DNA from: Arthrobacter oryzae | GTDB lineage: Bacteria; Actinomycetota; Actinomycetes; Actinomycetales; Micrococcaceae | NCBI RefSeq assembly: GCF_030718995.1 | Contig: NZ_CP132204.1 | Span: 806,001-870,000 of the forward strand | DNA length: 64,000 nucleotides | Reading direction: 5' to 3' | In this document: piece after piece, positions 37,971-45,178 of the stretch | Layout: each line of letters opens with the position of its first letter | How positions within the stretch are numbered: position 1 is the first letter of the stretch | Made by a program: the position numbers and the translations under genes | Notes under the pieces: model-generated | Database searches by the model: none | What the model saw: the letters and a program-made list of their open reading frames with translations, nothing else | What the model was told of the DNA's origin: nothing

Positions 37971-39272
37971 ATGACCGATTCGTGTGAGGTTCTGGTGGTC
38001 GGTGCCGGGCTCGCGGGGCTCCAGTGCGCCCGCGAGCTGCAGGCCGCCGGACGTGATGTGCAGGTGTGGGAGGCAGCCGACGACATCGGGGGCCGGATCC
38101 GGACGGAGCAGGTGGACGGTTTCCTGGTGGACCGCGGATTCCAGGTGCTGAATCCCGCCTACCCGGCTGTCCGCCGCTGGGTGGACGTCGGTGCACTTGA
38201 GCTGCAGCACTTCGGCTCCGGGCTCGGGGTCCGGCGTGACGACGGGTTCGCCGTTCTTGCCCACCCCCTGCGCGAACCGCGGCTGATTGCCGGGACCGTG
38301 GGCAGCGGCATCGCGACGCCGCACGATGTAGCGGCCCTCCTGCGCTGGGCGGCTCCCGCCGTCGTCCGGTCCTGGGGGCGTGACGATGACGCGCGTCGCC
38401 CCGGCCGGCGGCCTGGGCGCGACGTCACGCTGCGGCAGGCGCTGGACGACGCGCGGCTGGCGGGCGAACTCCGCCGGGTGGTGGAACAGTTCTTCGCCGG
38501 GGTGCTTTTGGAAGACGACGGCAGTACCTCCAATGACTTCGCGCGGCTCCTGCTGCGCACCTTCGCGCTGGGGGTGCCCGGACTGCCGCGCCTGGGCATG
38601 CAGGCGCTGCCGCGGCAGCTGGCGGCGTCCCTCGCAGCGCCGGTCCGCACCGGGACCCGGGTGGAGTCCGTTGCGCGGGAGGCTGGCTCCATGCTGGTCC
38701 GCGCCTCCGGCGCCGAGCTCCGGGCCGAACAGGTGGTGGTGGCCACGGACCCGGCCAGCGCCGAAACCCTGGCATTCGGAAACCACGGGGGCGGCGCAAC
38801 GGGAAGCGGCGTCCCCGCCATGAAGGGCGTGCTGACGCACTGGTTCGCGGCGCGTGAGCCTCCATCCCGGCTCAATCTGCTCTGCGTTGATGCCCGGAAG
38901 CGGCCCGGCGGCCCCTTGGTCAATACCGCCGTCGTTTCCAATGCAGCCCCGGCTTACGTCCCCGCCGGGCGGCACCTCGTGCAGGCGTCGGCACTGCTCG
39001 GACCTGGGCGGCCTGTGCCCGGCGATGATGAGGTCCGCCGGCACGCAGCCGAAATCTTCGGGGCGGATGCGTCCGGTTGGGAACTGGTGGCCAGGCACGA
39101 AGTTCCGGACGCCCTGCCCGCCCAGCCGCCACCGCTCCGGCCTCCAGGGCCGGCGGAAATCTCGCCGGGTGTCTTTGTCTGCGGCGACCACCGCTCCACC
39201 GCGTCCATCCAGGGTGCCCTCGAAAGCGGCCACCGCGCAGCACAGGCCGTCCTGCGCCCGGACTTCGGGTAG
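37971..39272 (+). CDS. FAD-dependent oxidoreductase (phytoene desaturase/amine oxidase-like)
   Basis: 433 residues. The dinucleotide-binding motif VVGAGLAGLQCARELQAAG and the following EAADDIGGRIRTE are the family signature. The C-terminal FAD contact is FVCGDHRSTASIQGALESGHRAA. It probably oxidises a hydrophobic or amine substrate; which is unknown. An SRPBCC gene starts four bases after its stop, so the two likely act together on a lipid-like ligand. Confidence 0.85.
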   Translation: MTDSCEVLVVGAGLAGLQCARELQAAGRDVQVWEAADDIGGRIRTEQVDGFLVDRGFQVLNPAYPAVRRWVDVGALELQHFGSGLGVRRDDGFAVLAHPLREPRLIAGTVGSGIATPHDVAALLRWAAPAVVRSWGRDDDARRPGRRPGRDVTLRQALDDARLAGELRRVVEQFFAGVLLEDDGSTSNDFARLLLRTFALGVPGLPRLGMQALPRQLAASLAAPVRTGTRVESVAREAGSMLVRASGAELRAEQVVVATDPASAETLAFGNHGGGATGSGVPAMKGVLTHWFAAREPPSRLNLLCVDARKRPGGPLVNTAVVSNAAPAYVPAGRHLVQASALLGPGRPVPGDDEVRRHAAEIFGADASGWELVARHEVPDALPAQPPPLRPPGPAEISPGVFVCGDHRSTASIQGALESGHRAAQAVLRPDFG

Positions 39273-39276
39273 CCGC

Positions 39277-39663
39277 GTGCGGTTCGCCGTCTCACGGCAT
39301 ATCGCGGCGCCCGCCGGGGCTGTGTGGGAGCTGCTCACCGACGTCGGACGCTGGCCGGAGTGGGGGCCCTCCGTGCGGGGCGCCGAACTGGATTCCGCCG
39401 GCTTCACCGCTGGCAGCAGCGGACGCGTTCGAACGGCAGCCGGCGCCACCCTGCCGTTCACGGTGACGGAATTCCGTGAGGGCCGCTCCTGGTCCTGGTC
39501 AGTGGCCGGCATCCGCGCCACCGGGCACCGTGTGGTTCCGGAGGACGACGGCTGCCGGGTCACCTTCACCGTTCCGTGGTGGGCGCCGGCGTACCTCCCC
39601 GTCTGCGCAGCGGCCCTTCGGCGCATCGCCAGGATCACCGTCCCGCCCGTCAGCCCGCCGTAA
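39277..39663 (+). CDS. SRPBCC (START-like) family protein
   Basis: 128 residues from a GTG. The sequence [33 protein letters not shown] is the polyketide-cyclase/SRPBCC signature, and the hydrophobic-pocket fold binds lipids or aromatic compounds. A longer reading frame exists upstream but overlaps the oxidoreductase gene; the GTG four bases after that stop is preferred. Confidence 0.8.
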   Translation: MRFAVSRHIAAPAGAVWELLTDVGRWPEWGPSVRGAELDSAGFTAGSSGRVRTAAGATLPFTVTEFREGRSWSWSVAGIRATGHRVVPEDDGCRVTFTVPWWAPAYLPVCAAALRRIARITVPPVSPP

Positions 39664-39691
39664 AAAACCCCGAACGCTGCCCGCTAAGCGA

Positions 39692-39697
39692 TAGATT
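39692..39697 (+). promoter_or_regulatory. leaderless -10 box of aroQ
   Basis: TAGATT, seven bases before the ATG at 39705. No ribosome binding site is present. Confidence 0.5.
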
Positions 39698-39704
39698 GGC
39701 TCCC

Positions 39705-40181
39705 ATGACTGAAGCCTCCCCCGCCACCGAAGCCGGCCGCGGCACTATCCTTGTCCTGAACGGTCCCAACCTGAACCTGCTGGGAACGCGGGAACCGGAG
39801 AAGTACGGCACGGCCACGCTGGCCGACGTCGAACAGCTCGCCAAGGACACCGCTGCCGGGTACGGCCTGGACGTCGACTGCTTCCAGTCGAACCACGAGG
39901 GCGCGCTGGTGGACGCCATCCACGCCGCCCGCGGCAGGGCGGTCGGCATCGTCCTCAACGCCGGTGCGTACACCCACACCTCCGTGGCCATCCGCGATGC
40001 CATCTCCGCGGTGCAGATTCCCGCCGTCGAGGTCCACATCACCAACGTCCATGCCCGCGAGGAATTCCGGCACCACTCCTACCTTTCGGACATCAGCAAG
40101 GCCGTGATCGCCGGCGCGGGAGTGATGGGCTACCGGTTCGCCGTCGAATACCTCGCAGAGCTGAACGCCGGCAGGGCCTGA
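39705..40181 (+). CDS. aroQ: type II 3-dehydroquinate dehydratase
   Basis: 158 residues. [19 protein letters not shown] carries the catalytic Arg and flexible-loop Tyr; the [14 protein letters not shown] motif and the His of [15 protein letters not shown] complete the site. It dehydrates 3-dehydroquinate to 3-dehydroshikimate in aromatic amino acid synthesis or in quinate use. Other aro genes are not in the window, which leaves both roles open. Confidence 0.95.
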   Translation: MTEASPATEAGRGTILVLNGPNLNLLGTREPEKYGTATLADVEQLAKDTAAGYGLDVDCFQSNHEGALVDAIHAARGRAVGIVLNAGAYTHTSVAIRDAISAVQIPAVEVHITNVHAREEFRHHSYLSDISKAVIAGAGVMGYRFAVEYLAELNAGRA

Positions 40182-40199
40182 TCATGGGCAGGCCCTGAC

Positions 40200-41240
40200 A
40201 TGCCCGGCGGCACGGGACCGGCGGGAACGGCGGACTGGTACCGGAGCTTCGGCATTGTCGATGCGCCAGCTTCCTCGCCGTGCTACGCGGAATGGTCCCT
40301 TGGAATCGCCGACGATCCTGAACTTATCCGCCGCATTGAACAGTGGCCGCATAACAAACGCCAGCCCCTGCTGGTCCTGGCCGCCGCGCGCTTCCTCGGG
40401 GCGGGCATCACCCCGTACCCCGAGTTCCGGGAGTTCCTCCTGGCCCGCTGGGACGACGTCTCCCGGACTGTGCTCGCCCGCGCCACCCAGACCAACGAGA
40501 CAGGCAGGTGCGCCACGCTGCTGCCGTCCCTCGCCGCCATCGCCGCTTCAACGGGCCGTCCCCTGGCCCTGATCGAGGTGGGCGCCTCTGCCGGCCTGGC
40601 CCTGTTCCCGGACAAGTACGCCTATGAGTACGACGACGGCACCTCAGTCATGCGGCTGCGTCCGCAACCGGACGTGGCCGGGTCCCCGGCGGACGGACCT
40701 CCCGTTCTCCGGTGCACCGTGGAAGGGGCAGTCCCGCTTCCCGCCGCGCTCCCCCACGTGGTCTGGCGGGCCGGGATAGACCTGAACCCCCTGGACATCA
40801 ACAACCCCGACGACGTCGCGTGGCTGGAAGCGCTCATCTGGCCGGAGCAGGAATTCCGCCGCGAGAGGCTGCGCCGGGCCATAGCCATCGCTCGACAGGA
40901 CCCGCCGCTGCTGCTGGCAGGAGACCTCAACGAGCAGCTGGTCCCGCTGGCGGACCAGGCCCCGCCGGACGCAACCCTTGTGGTGTTCCACAGCGCGGTG
41001 ATGGCGTACCTAAGCTCCGCCCGGCGGGAAGCCTTCCGGGCCACGATCGGCACCCTTGCGGCCGAGCGCGGCTGCCACTGGCTGTCCAACGAGGGCCACA
41101 CGGTGCTTGCCCAGGCGGACGGCTCCGTAGTGGTGCCGGAAATGGATGACGCCCGGCTGCGGGGCCGGTTCCTCCTGCTTCAGGACGGCGTCCCCATGGC
41201 CATCGCCGGACCGCACGGCCAGAGCCTGGAATGGCTCTAG
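40200..41240 (+). CDS. DUF2332 family protein
   Basis: 346 residues. WYRSFGIVDAPASSPCYAEWSLGIADDPELIRRIEQWPHNKRQPLLVLAAARFLG fits the family's N-terminal signature, and ALIEVGASAGLALFPDKY resembles a glycine-rich nucleotide-binding loop. The function of DUF2332 is not known; a methyltransferase-like Rossmann fold is possible. A nine-base hairpin covers the aroQ stop just before this gene, and the gene converges on marP. Confidence 0.8.
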   Translation: MPGGTGPAGTADWYRSFGIVDAPASSPCYAEWSLGIADDPELIRRIEQWPHNKRQPLLVLAAARFLGAGITPYPEFREFLLARWDDVSRTVLARATQTNETGRCATLLPSLAAIAASTGRPLALIEVGASAGLALFPDKYAYEYDDGTSVMRLRPQPDVAGSPADGPPVLRCTVEGAVPLPAALPHVVWRAGIDLNPLDINNPDDVAWLEALIWPEQEFRRERLRRAIAIARQDPPLLLAGDLNEQLVPLADQAPPDATLVVFHSAVMAYLSSARREAFRATIGTLAAERGCHWLSNEGHTVLAQADGSVVVPEMDDARLRGRFLLLQDGVPMAIAGPHGQSLEWL

Positions 41241-41265
41241 GCGGCCGGGGACCTCTAGGGCCGCC
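41240..41265. terminator. weak convergent hairpin between DUF2332 and marP
   Basis: GGCGGCC pairs with GGCCGCC around a 12-base loop. No T-run, so termination is uncertain. Confidence 0.35.
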
Positions 41266-41283
41266 CCGTCGGCTGCCCGGTAG

Positions 41284-42468
41284 CTACTTCTGGATGCACT
41301 GCCCGGATGACACGGGGCTGCTGAGCCCCGGCGCCTGGGCGGCAACCGGACCGAGGTCATCCATGGTGATGGCGAAGCCCATGTCGGAGTCCGAGGTTGC
41401 CTTGGCGAAGATCACACCGGCAACCTGGCCCTCGGTGGTCAGGAGCGGCCCGCCGGAGTTGCCCGGCTGGACGTCGCCGGCGAGCCGGTAGACGTCCTCG
41501 GGTGCCGGGTTCCCGCCATAAATATCCGGAACCAGGACGGAGGCGATGTCCTGCACTGTTGCCGGTTTGGACTGGAACGGACCGCCGTGCGGGTAGCCGG
41601 CGAAAGCGGCCGCGCTTCCGGCCGGCAGGTCCGCGCTCAGCTGGAGCGGTGACGACGGGAGGCCGTCCACGGCCAGGACGGCAAGGTCATGCTGGCCGTC
41701 GAAGTAGACCACCCGGCCGGGCATGGCTCCGCCGCCGGGAATCTCCACCACCGGCTGCGACACGCCCGCCACCACATGGGCGTTCGTCACAACGCGTCCC
41801 GGCGACACCACAAAGCCGCTTCCGGTCTGGTTCTGGCCGCATTGGTATGCGGTGCCCGCAATCTTCAGGACCGATTCCGCCGCGCGGTTCAGGGCAGGCG
41901 TGTCCGTGCTCGCGTTGGGAATGGCCACTTGCTGGCCCTGCCCGAGCCCCTCGATAAGTGTGGGTATGCCGTCCCCGATCACGGTGGAGCGCAGCTGCGC
42001 CACGGCAGTTTTCACCGGCACGGGCGTGAGGCCGTCGATGAAGCGGATGACTTTGGACTCCGCCAGCTGCTGGGAAACGAACGGGACGCCCAGCGCACTG
42101 ATGCTGAAGGCGAGCATGGACATGACCAGCGCCGACACCACCACGTTGACTGCGCCGCCCACCACGCGGTCCATGGCCCGCAGCGGCTGGATCCGCACCG
42201 CGCTGCGGATTTTGCGGCCGATCATGGTTCCCAGCGCATGGCCCAGGACAATCAGCACGACGGCGGCGCCCACGATCGCGGTCAGCCGCCAGCCGCTGTC
42301 CTCTACGAGGTCGCTGACGATGGGTACGGAAACAAACGCGGCCACGGCGCCAACAATGAACCCGGCTATGCCGCCGAGGGTCACCAGGAAGCCGTTGCGC
42401 AGGCCGTAGATCAAATAGGACAGCAGCGTCAGGATCAAGGCCAGGTCCAGGATGGTCAAGCCGAACAC
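41284..42468 (-). CDS. marP: MarP-type membrane serine protease (CvpA + trypsin domains)
   Basis: 394 residues. Four N-terminal helices form a CvpA-like domain (residues 1-130). The periplasmic protease has the triad His231 (VTNAHVV), Asp261 (HDLAVL) and Ser338 (GNSGGPL). Cys210 and Cys391 lie where M. tuberculosis MarP has its regulatory disulfide. MarP is needed for acid and oxidative stress resistance there. The start is a GTG with GAGGAG upstream. Confidence 0.92.
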   Translation of the reverse strand: MFGLTILDLALILTLLSYLIYGLRNGFLVTLGGIAGFIVGAVAAFVSVPIVSDLVEDSGWRLTAIVGAAVVLIVLGHALGTMIGRKIRSAVRIQPLRAMDRVVGGAVNVVVSALVMSMLAFSISALGVPFVSQQLAESKVIRFIDGLTPVPVKTAVAQLRSTVIGDGIPTLIEGLGQGQQVAIPNASTDTPALNRAAESVLKIAGTAYQCGQNQTGSGFVVSPGRVVTNAHVVAGVSQPVVEIPGGGAMPGRVVYFDGQHDLAVLAVDGLPSSPLQLSADLPAGSAAAFAGYPHGGPFQSKPATVQDIASVLVPDIYGGNPAPEDVYRLAGDVQPGNSGGPLLTTEGQVAGVIFAKATSDSDMGFAITMDDLGPVAAQAPGLSSPVSSGQCIQK

Positions 42469-42649
42469 AGGGGCTCCTCACAGAAACAGGTAAGTCCCAA
42501 TTCTAAGTGCGGACCCTGACAGTTTGCCGTGACGTGGGGGCGCCCCGCATCACCGGCAAAATGCTGCGAAAACCGGAGCAGCGCCGTCGCAATATTTCCA
42601 CCAAAGCGCCCCGCGTGGGCCTCAAACGCCCCGTTTCAGGCGTTTCACG

Positions 42650-42665
42650 TGCCAAGTACGTCACA
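42650..42665 (+). promoter_or_regulatory. candidate Crp/GlxR autoregulatory site
   Basis: TGCCAAGTACGTCACA matches 10 of 12 fixed positions of the GlxR consensus. It lies 65 bases before the crp start and overlaps the -35 region of a -10-like AACAAT (42684-42689). Confidence 0.5.
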
Positions 42666-42730
42666 GAACCTTGAAAATTCTGAAACAATGGCTGAAGCGC
42701 CCCAGCCGACACATTTACTCAGGAGATTTC

Positions 42731-43408
42731 ATGGACATCGAGGTATTGCGCCGCGCACCCCTATTCGCCACGCTCGACGACGAGGCATTCCGTCTACTCA
42801 CGGACGAGCTCACGGAGGTGGACCTGTCGCGCGGAGCCTCGGTCTTCCGCGAAGGCGACCAGGGTGATCAGCTGTACTTCATCGTATCCGGCAAGGTTAA
42901 GCTGGGCCGCACGTCCCCCGATGGCCGCGAGTCCCTGCTGGCCATCCTCGGCCCGGGCGAACTCTTCGGCGAAATGGCGCTCTTCGATCCGAGCCCCCGC
43001 ACGGCCACCGCGACCGCGGTTTCGGAGACCCGCCTGGCCGGCCTGAAGAACGAAAGCCTCAACGCCCTGCTGCGCACCCGCCCGGAGGTCTCGGCCCAGC
43101 TCCTGCAGGCCCTGGCCCGCCGCCTGCGCCGCACCAACGACTCCCTGTCCGACCTCGTGTTCTCCGACGTTCCGGGCCGAGTGGCCAAGGCACTGCTGGA
43201 CCTGGCCGACCGCTTCGGCCGCCCGGCAACCGACGGCGTCCTGGTGGCCCACGAGCTCACGCAGGAAGAGCTGGCCCAGCTGGTGGGTGCCTCCCGCGAA
43301 ACCGTGAACAAGGCGCTGGCCGAGTTCGTGCAGCGCGGCTGGCTCCGCCTCGAAGCCCGCGCCGTCGTGATCCTTGACATGCAGCGCCTCCGCCAGCGCT
43401 CCCGCTAG
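42731..43408 (+). CDS. crp: Crp/GlxR-type cAMP-dependent regulator
   Basis: 225 residues, the size of GlxR and mycobacterial Crp. AGGAGATT precedes the ATG. The cyclic-nucleotide phosphate cassette GELFGEMALFDPSPRTATA (about residues 76-94) keeps the Glu and Arg that bind cAMP. The HTH reads LTQEELAQLVGASRETVNKALAEF, nearly the same as GlxR, so it should bind TGTGA-n6-TCACA sites. Such sites occur in this window before acs and both sugar ABC operons, suggesting global control of carbon uptake. Confidence 0.93.
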   Translation: MDIEVLRRAPLFATLDDEAFRLLTDELTEVDLSRGASVFREGDQGDQLYFIVSGKVKLGRTSPDGRESLLAILGPGELFGEMALFDPSPRTATATAVSETRLAGLKNESLNALLRTRPEVSAQLLQALARRLRRTNDSLSDLVFSDVPGRVAKALLDLADRFGRPATDGVLVAHELTQEELAQLVGASRETVNKALAEFVQRGWLRLEARAVVILDMQRLRQRSR

Positions 43409-43439
43409 GTTTATCCGCGATCCCGCGACACAGAAAATG

Positions 43440-43471
43440 CCTGGCGACACCCGGATTCCGGTGTCGCCAGG
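43440..43471. terminator. bidirectional terminator between crp and the Nudix gene
   Basis: A perfect 12-bp stem (43440-43451 with 43460-43471) sits inside a wider CGACAC/GTGTCG pairing, between convergent genes, with T-rich sequence on both sides. Confidence 0.75.
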
Positions 43472-43485
43472 AAGTTTGTGTGTCG

Positions 43486-44397
43486 TTAGCGCTCGCGCTG
43501 AGGCTCGCCGGCGACGGTCTTGGCGGCCTCGACTTCGAGCATCAGCTTGCCGTCTTCTTCAACCAGCTTCGGCTGGTAGACGTGGGCCTTTCGCTTGTAG
43601 CTGAGGTAGGCGATGCACCCGTTGGCGGCCGCCATCTTTTCGAGCATGATCTCGGAGCCGGGCACCAGCAGCTGGCCGAGTGTGAGTCCCACGGTGTTTT
43701 CCTGGCCCACTTCGTCGCCCAACGCTGTGGTGTCACGTTCGGCGATGACCTTGCTGGCACAGACCCAGCGGCCCCACACGCCTTTGCTTTGCAGCAATGT
43801 GGGCTGCTGGTTCACCGGCACGGTGGCGGCGAAGTAGCGCGTGTTGAAACGGCGGTGCGCAAAGTCCGGGCTCAGCCAGTTGACCAACGGTTTCAGCAGG
43901 TCCGTGCGGATGGACAGTCCGCGCTTGGCGAGGACATCAGTGAAGGATTTCTCCTGTTCGGCAACGGCGATCCTGGCGCGCATCCATTCGGGTGTGGAGG
44001 TGGCCTCCACTGTTGTGGACAGATCCGGGCCGGCAAGGAGCACACCGGTTTCTTCAAAGAGTTCGCGGATGGCACCCACCACGTGGCGGCGCGCCAGGCC
44101 GACGTCGGACGTTCCCATCTGGTCCGCCCAATGCTGCGGTGTGGGGCCGATCCAGCCGACAGCGTCCTCGTCGGACGACTCCAGGGATCCACCCGGAAAG
44201 GCGAGGACGCCGAGCGGGGAGGAACCCGGACGGTAGCCCAGCCAGGTTTCAAGTCCGGTGGGAGCGTCACGGAGCAGGACCACGGAGGATGCGGGACGGG
44301 CGGCACGCGGGGTCCGCTCGCCGTGTTCGAGCCAGCTTTGTGCTGCCCCCTCGAGTTCGGGAGGCAGCACAAACAGGCGACGGGCTAACTGGGGCAA
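43486..44397 (-). CDS. Nudix hydrolase with expanded Nudix box
   Basis: 303 residues. FPGGSLESSDEDAVGW starts the Nudix box, but about 30 residues (including WIGPTPQHWADQ) separate it from the catalytic helix ARRHVVGAIRELFEETGVLL. This is typical of the NUDT19-like/RP2 subgroup, which acts on CoA derivatives. The TTG start lies 17 bases after the RidA stop with no clear ribosome binding site, so the exact start is uncertain. In mycobacteria the place after crp is held by other genes; the RidA neighbour is shared. Confidence 0.82.
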   Translation of the reverse strand: MPQLARRLFVLPPELEGAAQSWLEHGERTPRAARPASSVVLLRDAPTGLETWLGYRPGSSPLGVLAFPGGSLESSDEDAVGWIGPTPQHWADQMGTSDVGLARRHVVGAIRELFEETGVLLAGPDLSTTVEATSTPEWMRARIAVAEQEKSFTDVLAKRGLSIRTDLLKPLVNWLSPDFAHRRFNTRYFAATVPVNQQPTLLQSKGVWGRWVCASKVIAERDTTALGDEVGQENTVGLTLGQLLVPGSEIMLEKMAAANGCIAYLSYKRKAHVYQPKLVEEDGKLMLEVEAAKTVAGEPQRER

Positions 44398-44413
44398 GGG
44401 AAGTGACCGGCCT

Positions 44414-44983
44414 TTAGCTGAATTCGGCGATCAGTTCGACTTCCACCGGCGAATCCAGCGGCAGCACCGACACACCGACGGCGGACCGGGCGTGCTGGCC
44501 GGCGTCGCCGAGGACCTTGCCCAGGAGTTCCGACGCGCCGTTGATGACTCCCGGCTGGCCGGTGAAGGACGGATCGGAGGAAACGAAGCCAACAACCTTG
44601 ACGATCCTGGTGATGCGGTCGAGGTCGCCGATCACGCTTTTGACCGCTGCCAGTGCGTTGACAGCGCAGACCGCGGCGAAGCGCTTGGCGTCTTCGGGAG
44701 ACACGGTTGGTTCATCCGCGAAGCCTTCGGTGCCCGTTGACACCTTGCCCGTAGCTTCGAGTTTGCCGTTAATAAAGGGCAGCTGCCCGGAGGTGTAAAC
44801 ATGGTTGCCGGAGATGACGGCGGGAACGTAGGCGGCCACCGGGGCCGCAACGTCCGGGAGGGTCAATCCCAGCTCCGCCAGCCGCTGTTCGACGGCGGAA
44901 ACCGGGGCTCCGCTTTCCGCCCCGGAGGCCGGATTCTGGGCGTGGGCCGGGGTTTCCGGCGCCGTACCTGCAGGGGTTGTCAT
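44414..44983 (-). CDS. RidA family protein (Rv3678c-like)
   Basis: 189 residues, longer than the ~130 of RidA because of an Ala/Pro/Gly-rich head. VYTSGQLPF, the central GKVLGDAGQHARSAVGVSVLPLDSPVEVELIAEF and a conserved Arg in the latter define the family. RidA enzymes hydrolyse reactive enamines and imines; this subgroup's substrate is unknown. It starts two bases after the stop of the small DUF4177 gene, whose 3' end holds its ribosome binding site. Confidence 0.88.
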   Translation of the reverse strand: MTTPAGTAPETPAHAQNPASGAESGAPVSAVEQRLAELGLTLPDVAAPVAAYVPAVISGNHVYTSGQLPFINGKLEATGKVSTGTEGFADEPTVSPEDAKRFAAVCAVNALAAVKSVIGDLDRITRIVKVVGFVSSDPSFTGQPGVINGASELLGKVLGDAGQHARSAVGVSVLPLDSPVEVELIAEFS

Positions 44984-44985
44984 AA

Positions 44986-45141
44986 CTACTGCTTCTCCCT
45001 CTTAAGGTAGGCAACGAGGCCGTTGCCGTCGGGACCGGGGACTACCTGGACGAGCTCCCAGCCGTCCTCTCCCCACTGGTCCAGAATCTGCTTCGTGGCG
45101 TGAATAATGAGCGGAATCGTGGCGTACTCCCATTTGGTCAT
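44986..45141 (-). CDS. 51-residue DUF4177 protein
   Basis: A short gene easily missed by size filters. The protein starts MTKWEYATIPLIIHATKQIL and continues DQWGEDGWELVQVVPG, with the conserved Trp-Glu pairs of DUF4177. The ATG is preceded by TAGTCT seven bases upstream, so the mRNA is probably leaderless. It leads a transcript with the RidA and Nudix genes. The same small gene sits between the RidA-like gene and ponA2 in related actinobacteria. Its function is unknown. Confidence 0.88.
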   Translation of the reverse strand: MTKWEYATIPLIIHATKQILDQWGEDGWELVQVVPGPDGNGLVAYLKREKQ

Positions 45142-45148
45142 GAGCTAA

Positions 45149-45154
45149 AGACTA
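45149..45154 (-). promoter_or_regulatory. leaderless -10 box of the DUF4177 gene
   Basis: TAGTCT on the minus strand, seven bases before the ATG. Confidence 0.55.
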
Positions 45155-45165
45155 GTCCTTGCCGG

Positions 45166-45171
45166 TAAAGT
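45166..45171 (+). promoter_or_regulatory. leaderless -10 box of the penicillin-binding protein gene
   Basis: TAAAGT, seven bases before the ATG at 45179; it fixes this start over the GTG at 45170. It lies only 12 bases from the divergent -10 box. Confidence 0.55.
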
Positions 45172-45178
45172 GGAAAAC

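Noticed and set aside
37878..39638. Long minus-strand frame opposite the FAD oxidoreductase
   Set aside because: Low-complexity translation without motifs, covering two well-supported plus-strand genes.
40172..40197. Nine-base hairpin over the aroQ stop as a terminator
   Set aside because: It has no T-run and overlaps the coding end; the DUF2332 gene starts three bases later. It could still affect the downstream start, but the evidence is weak.
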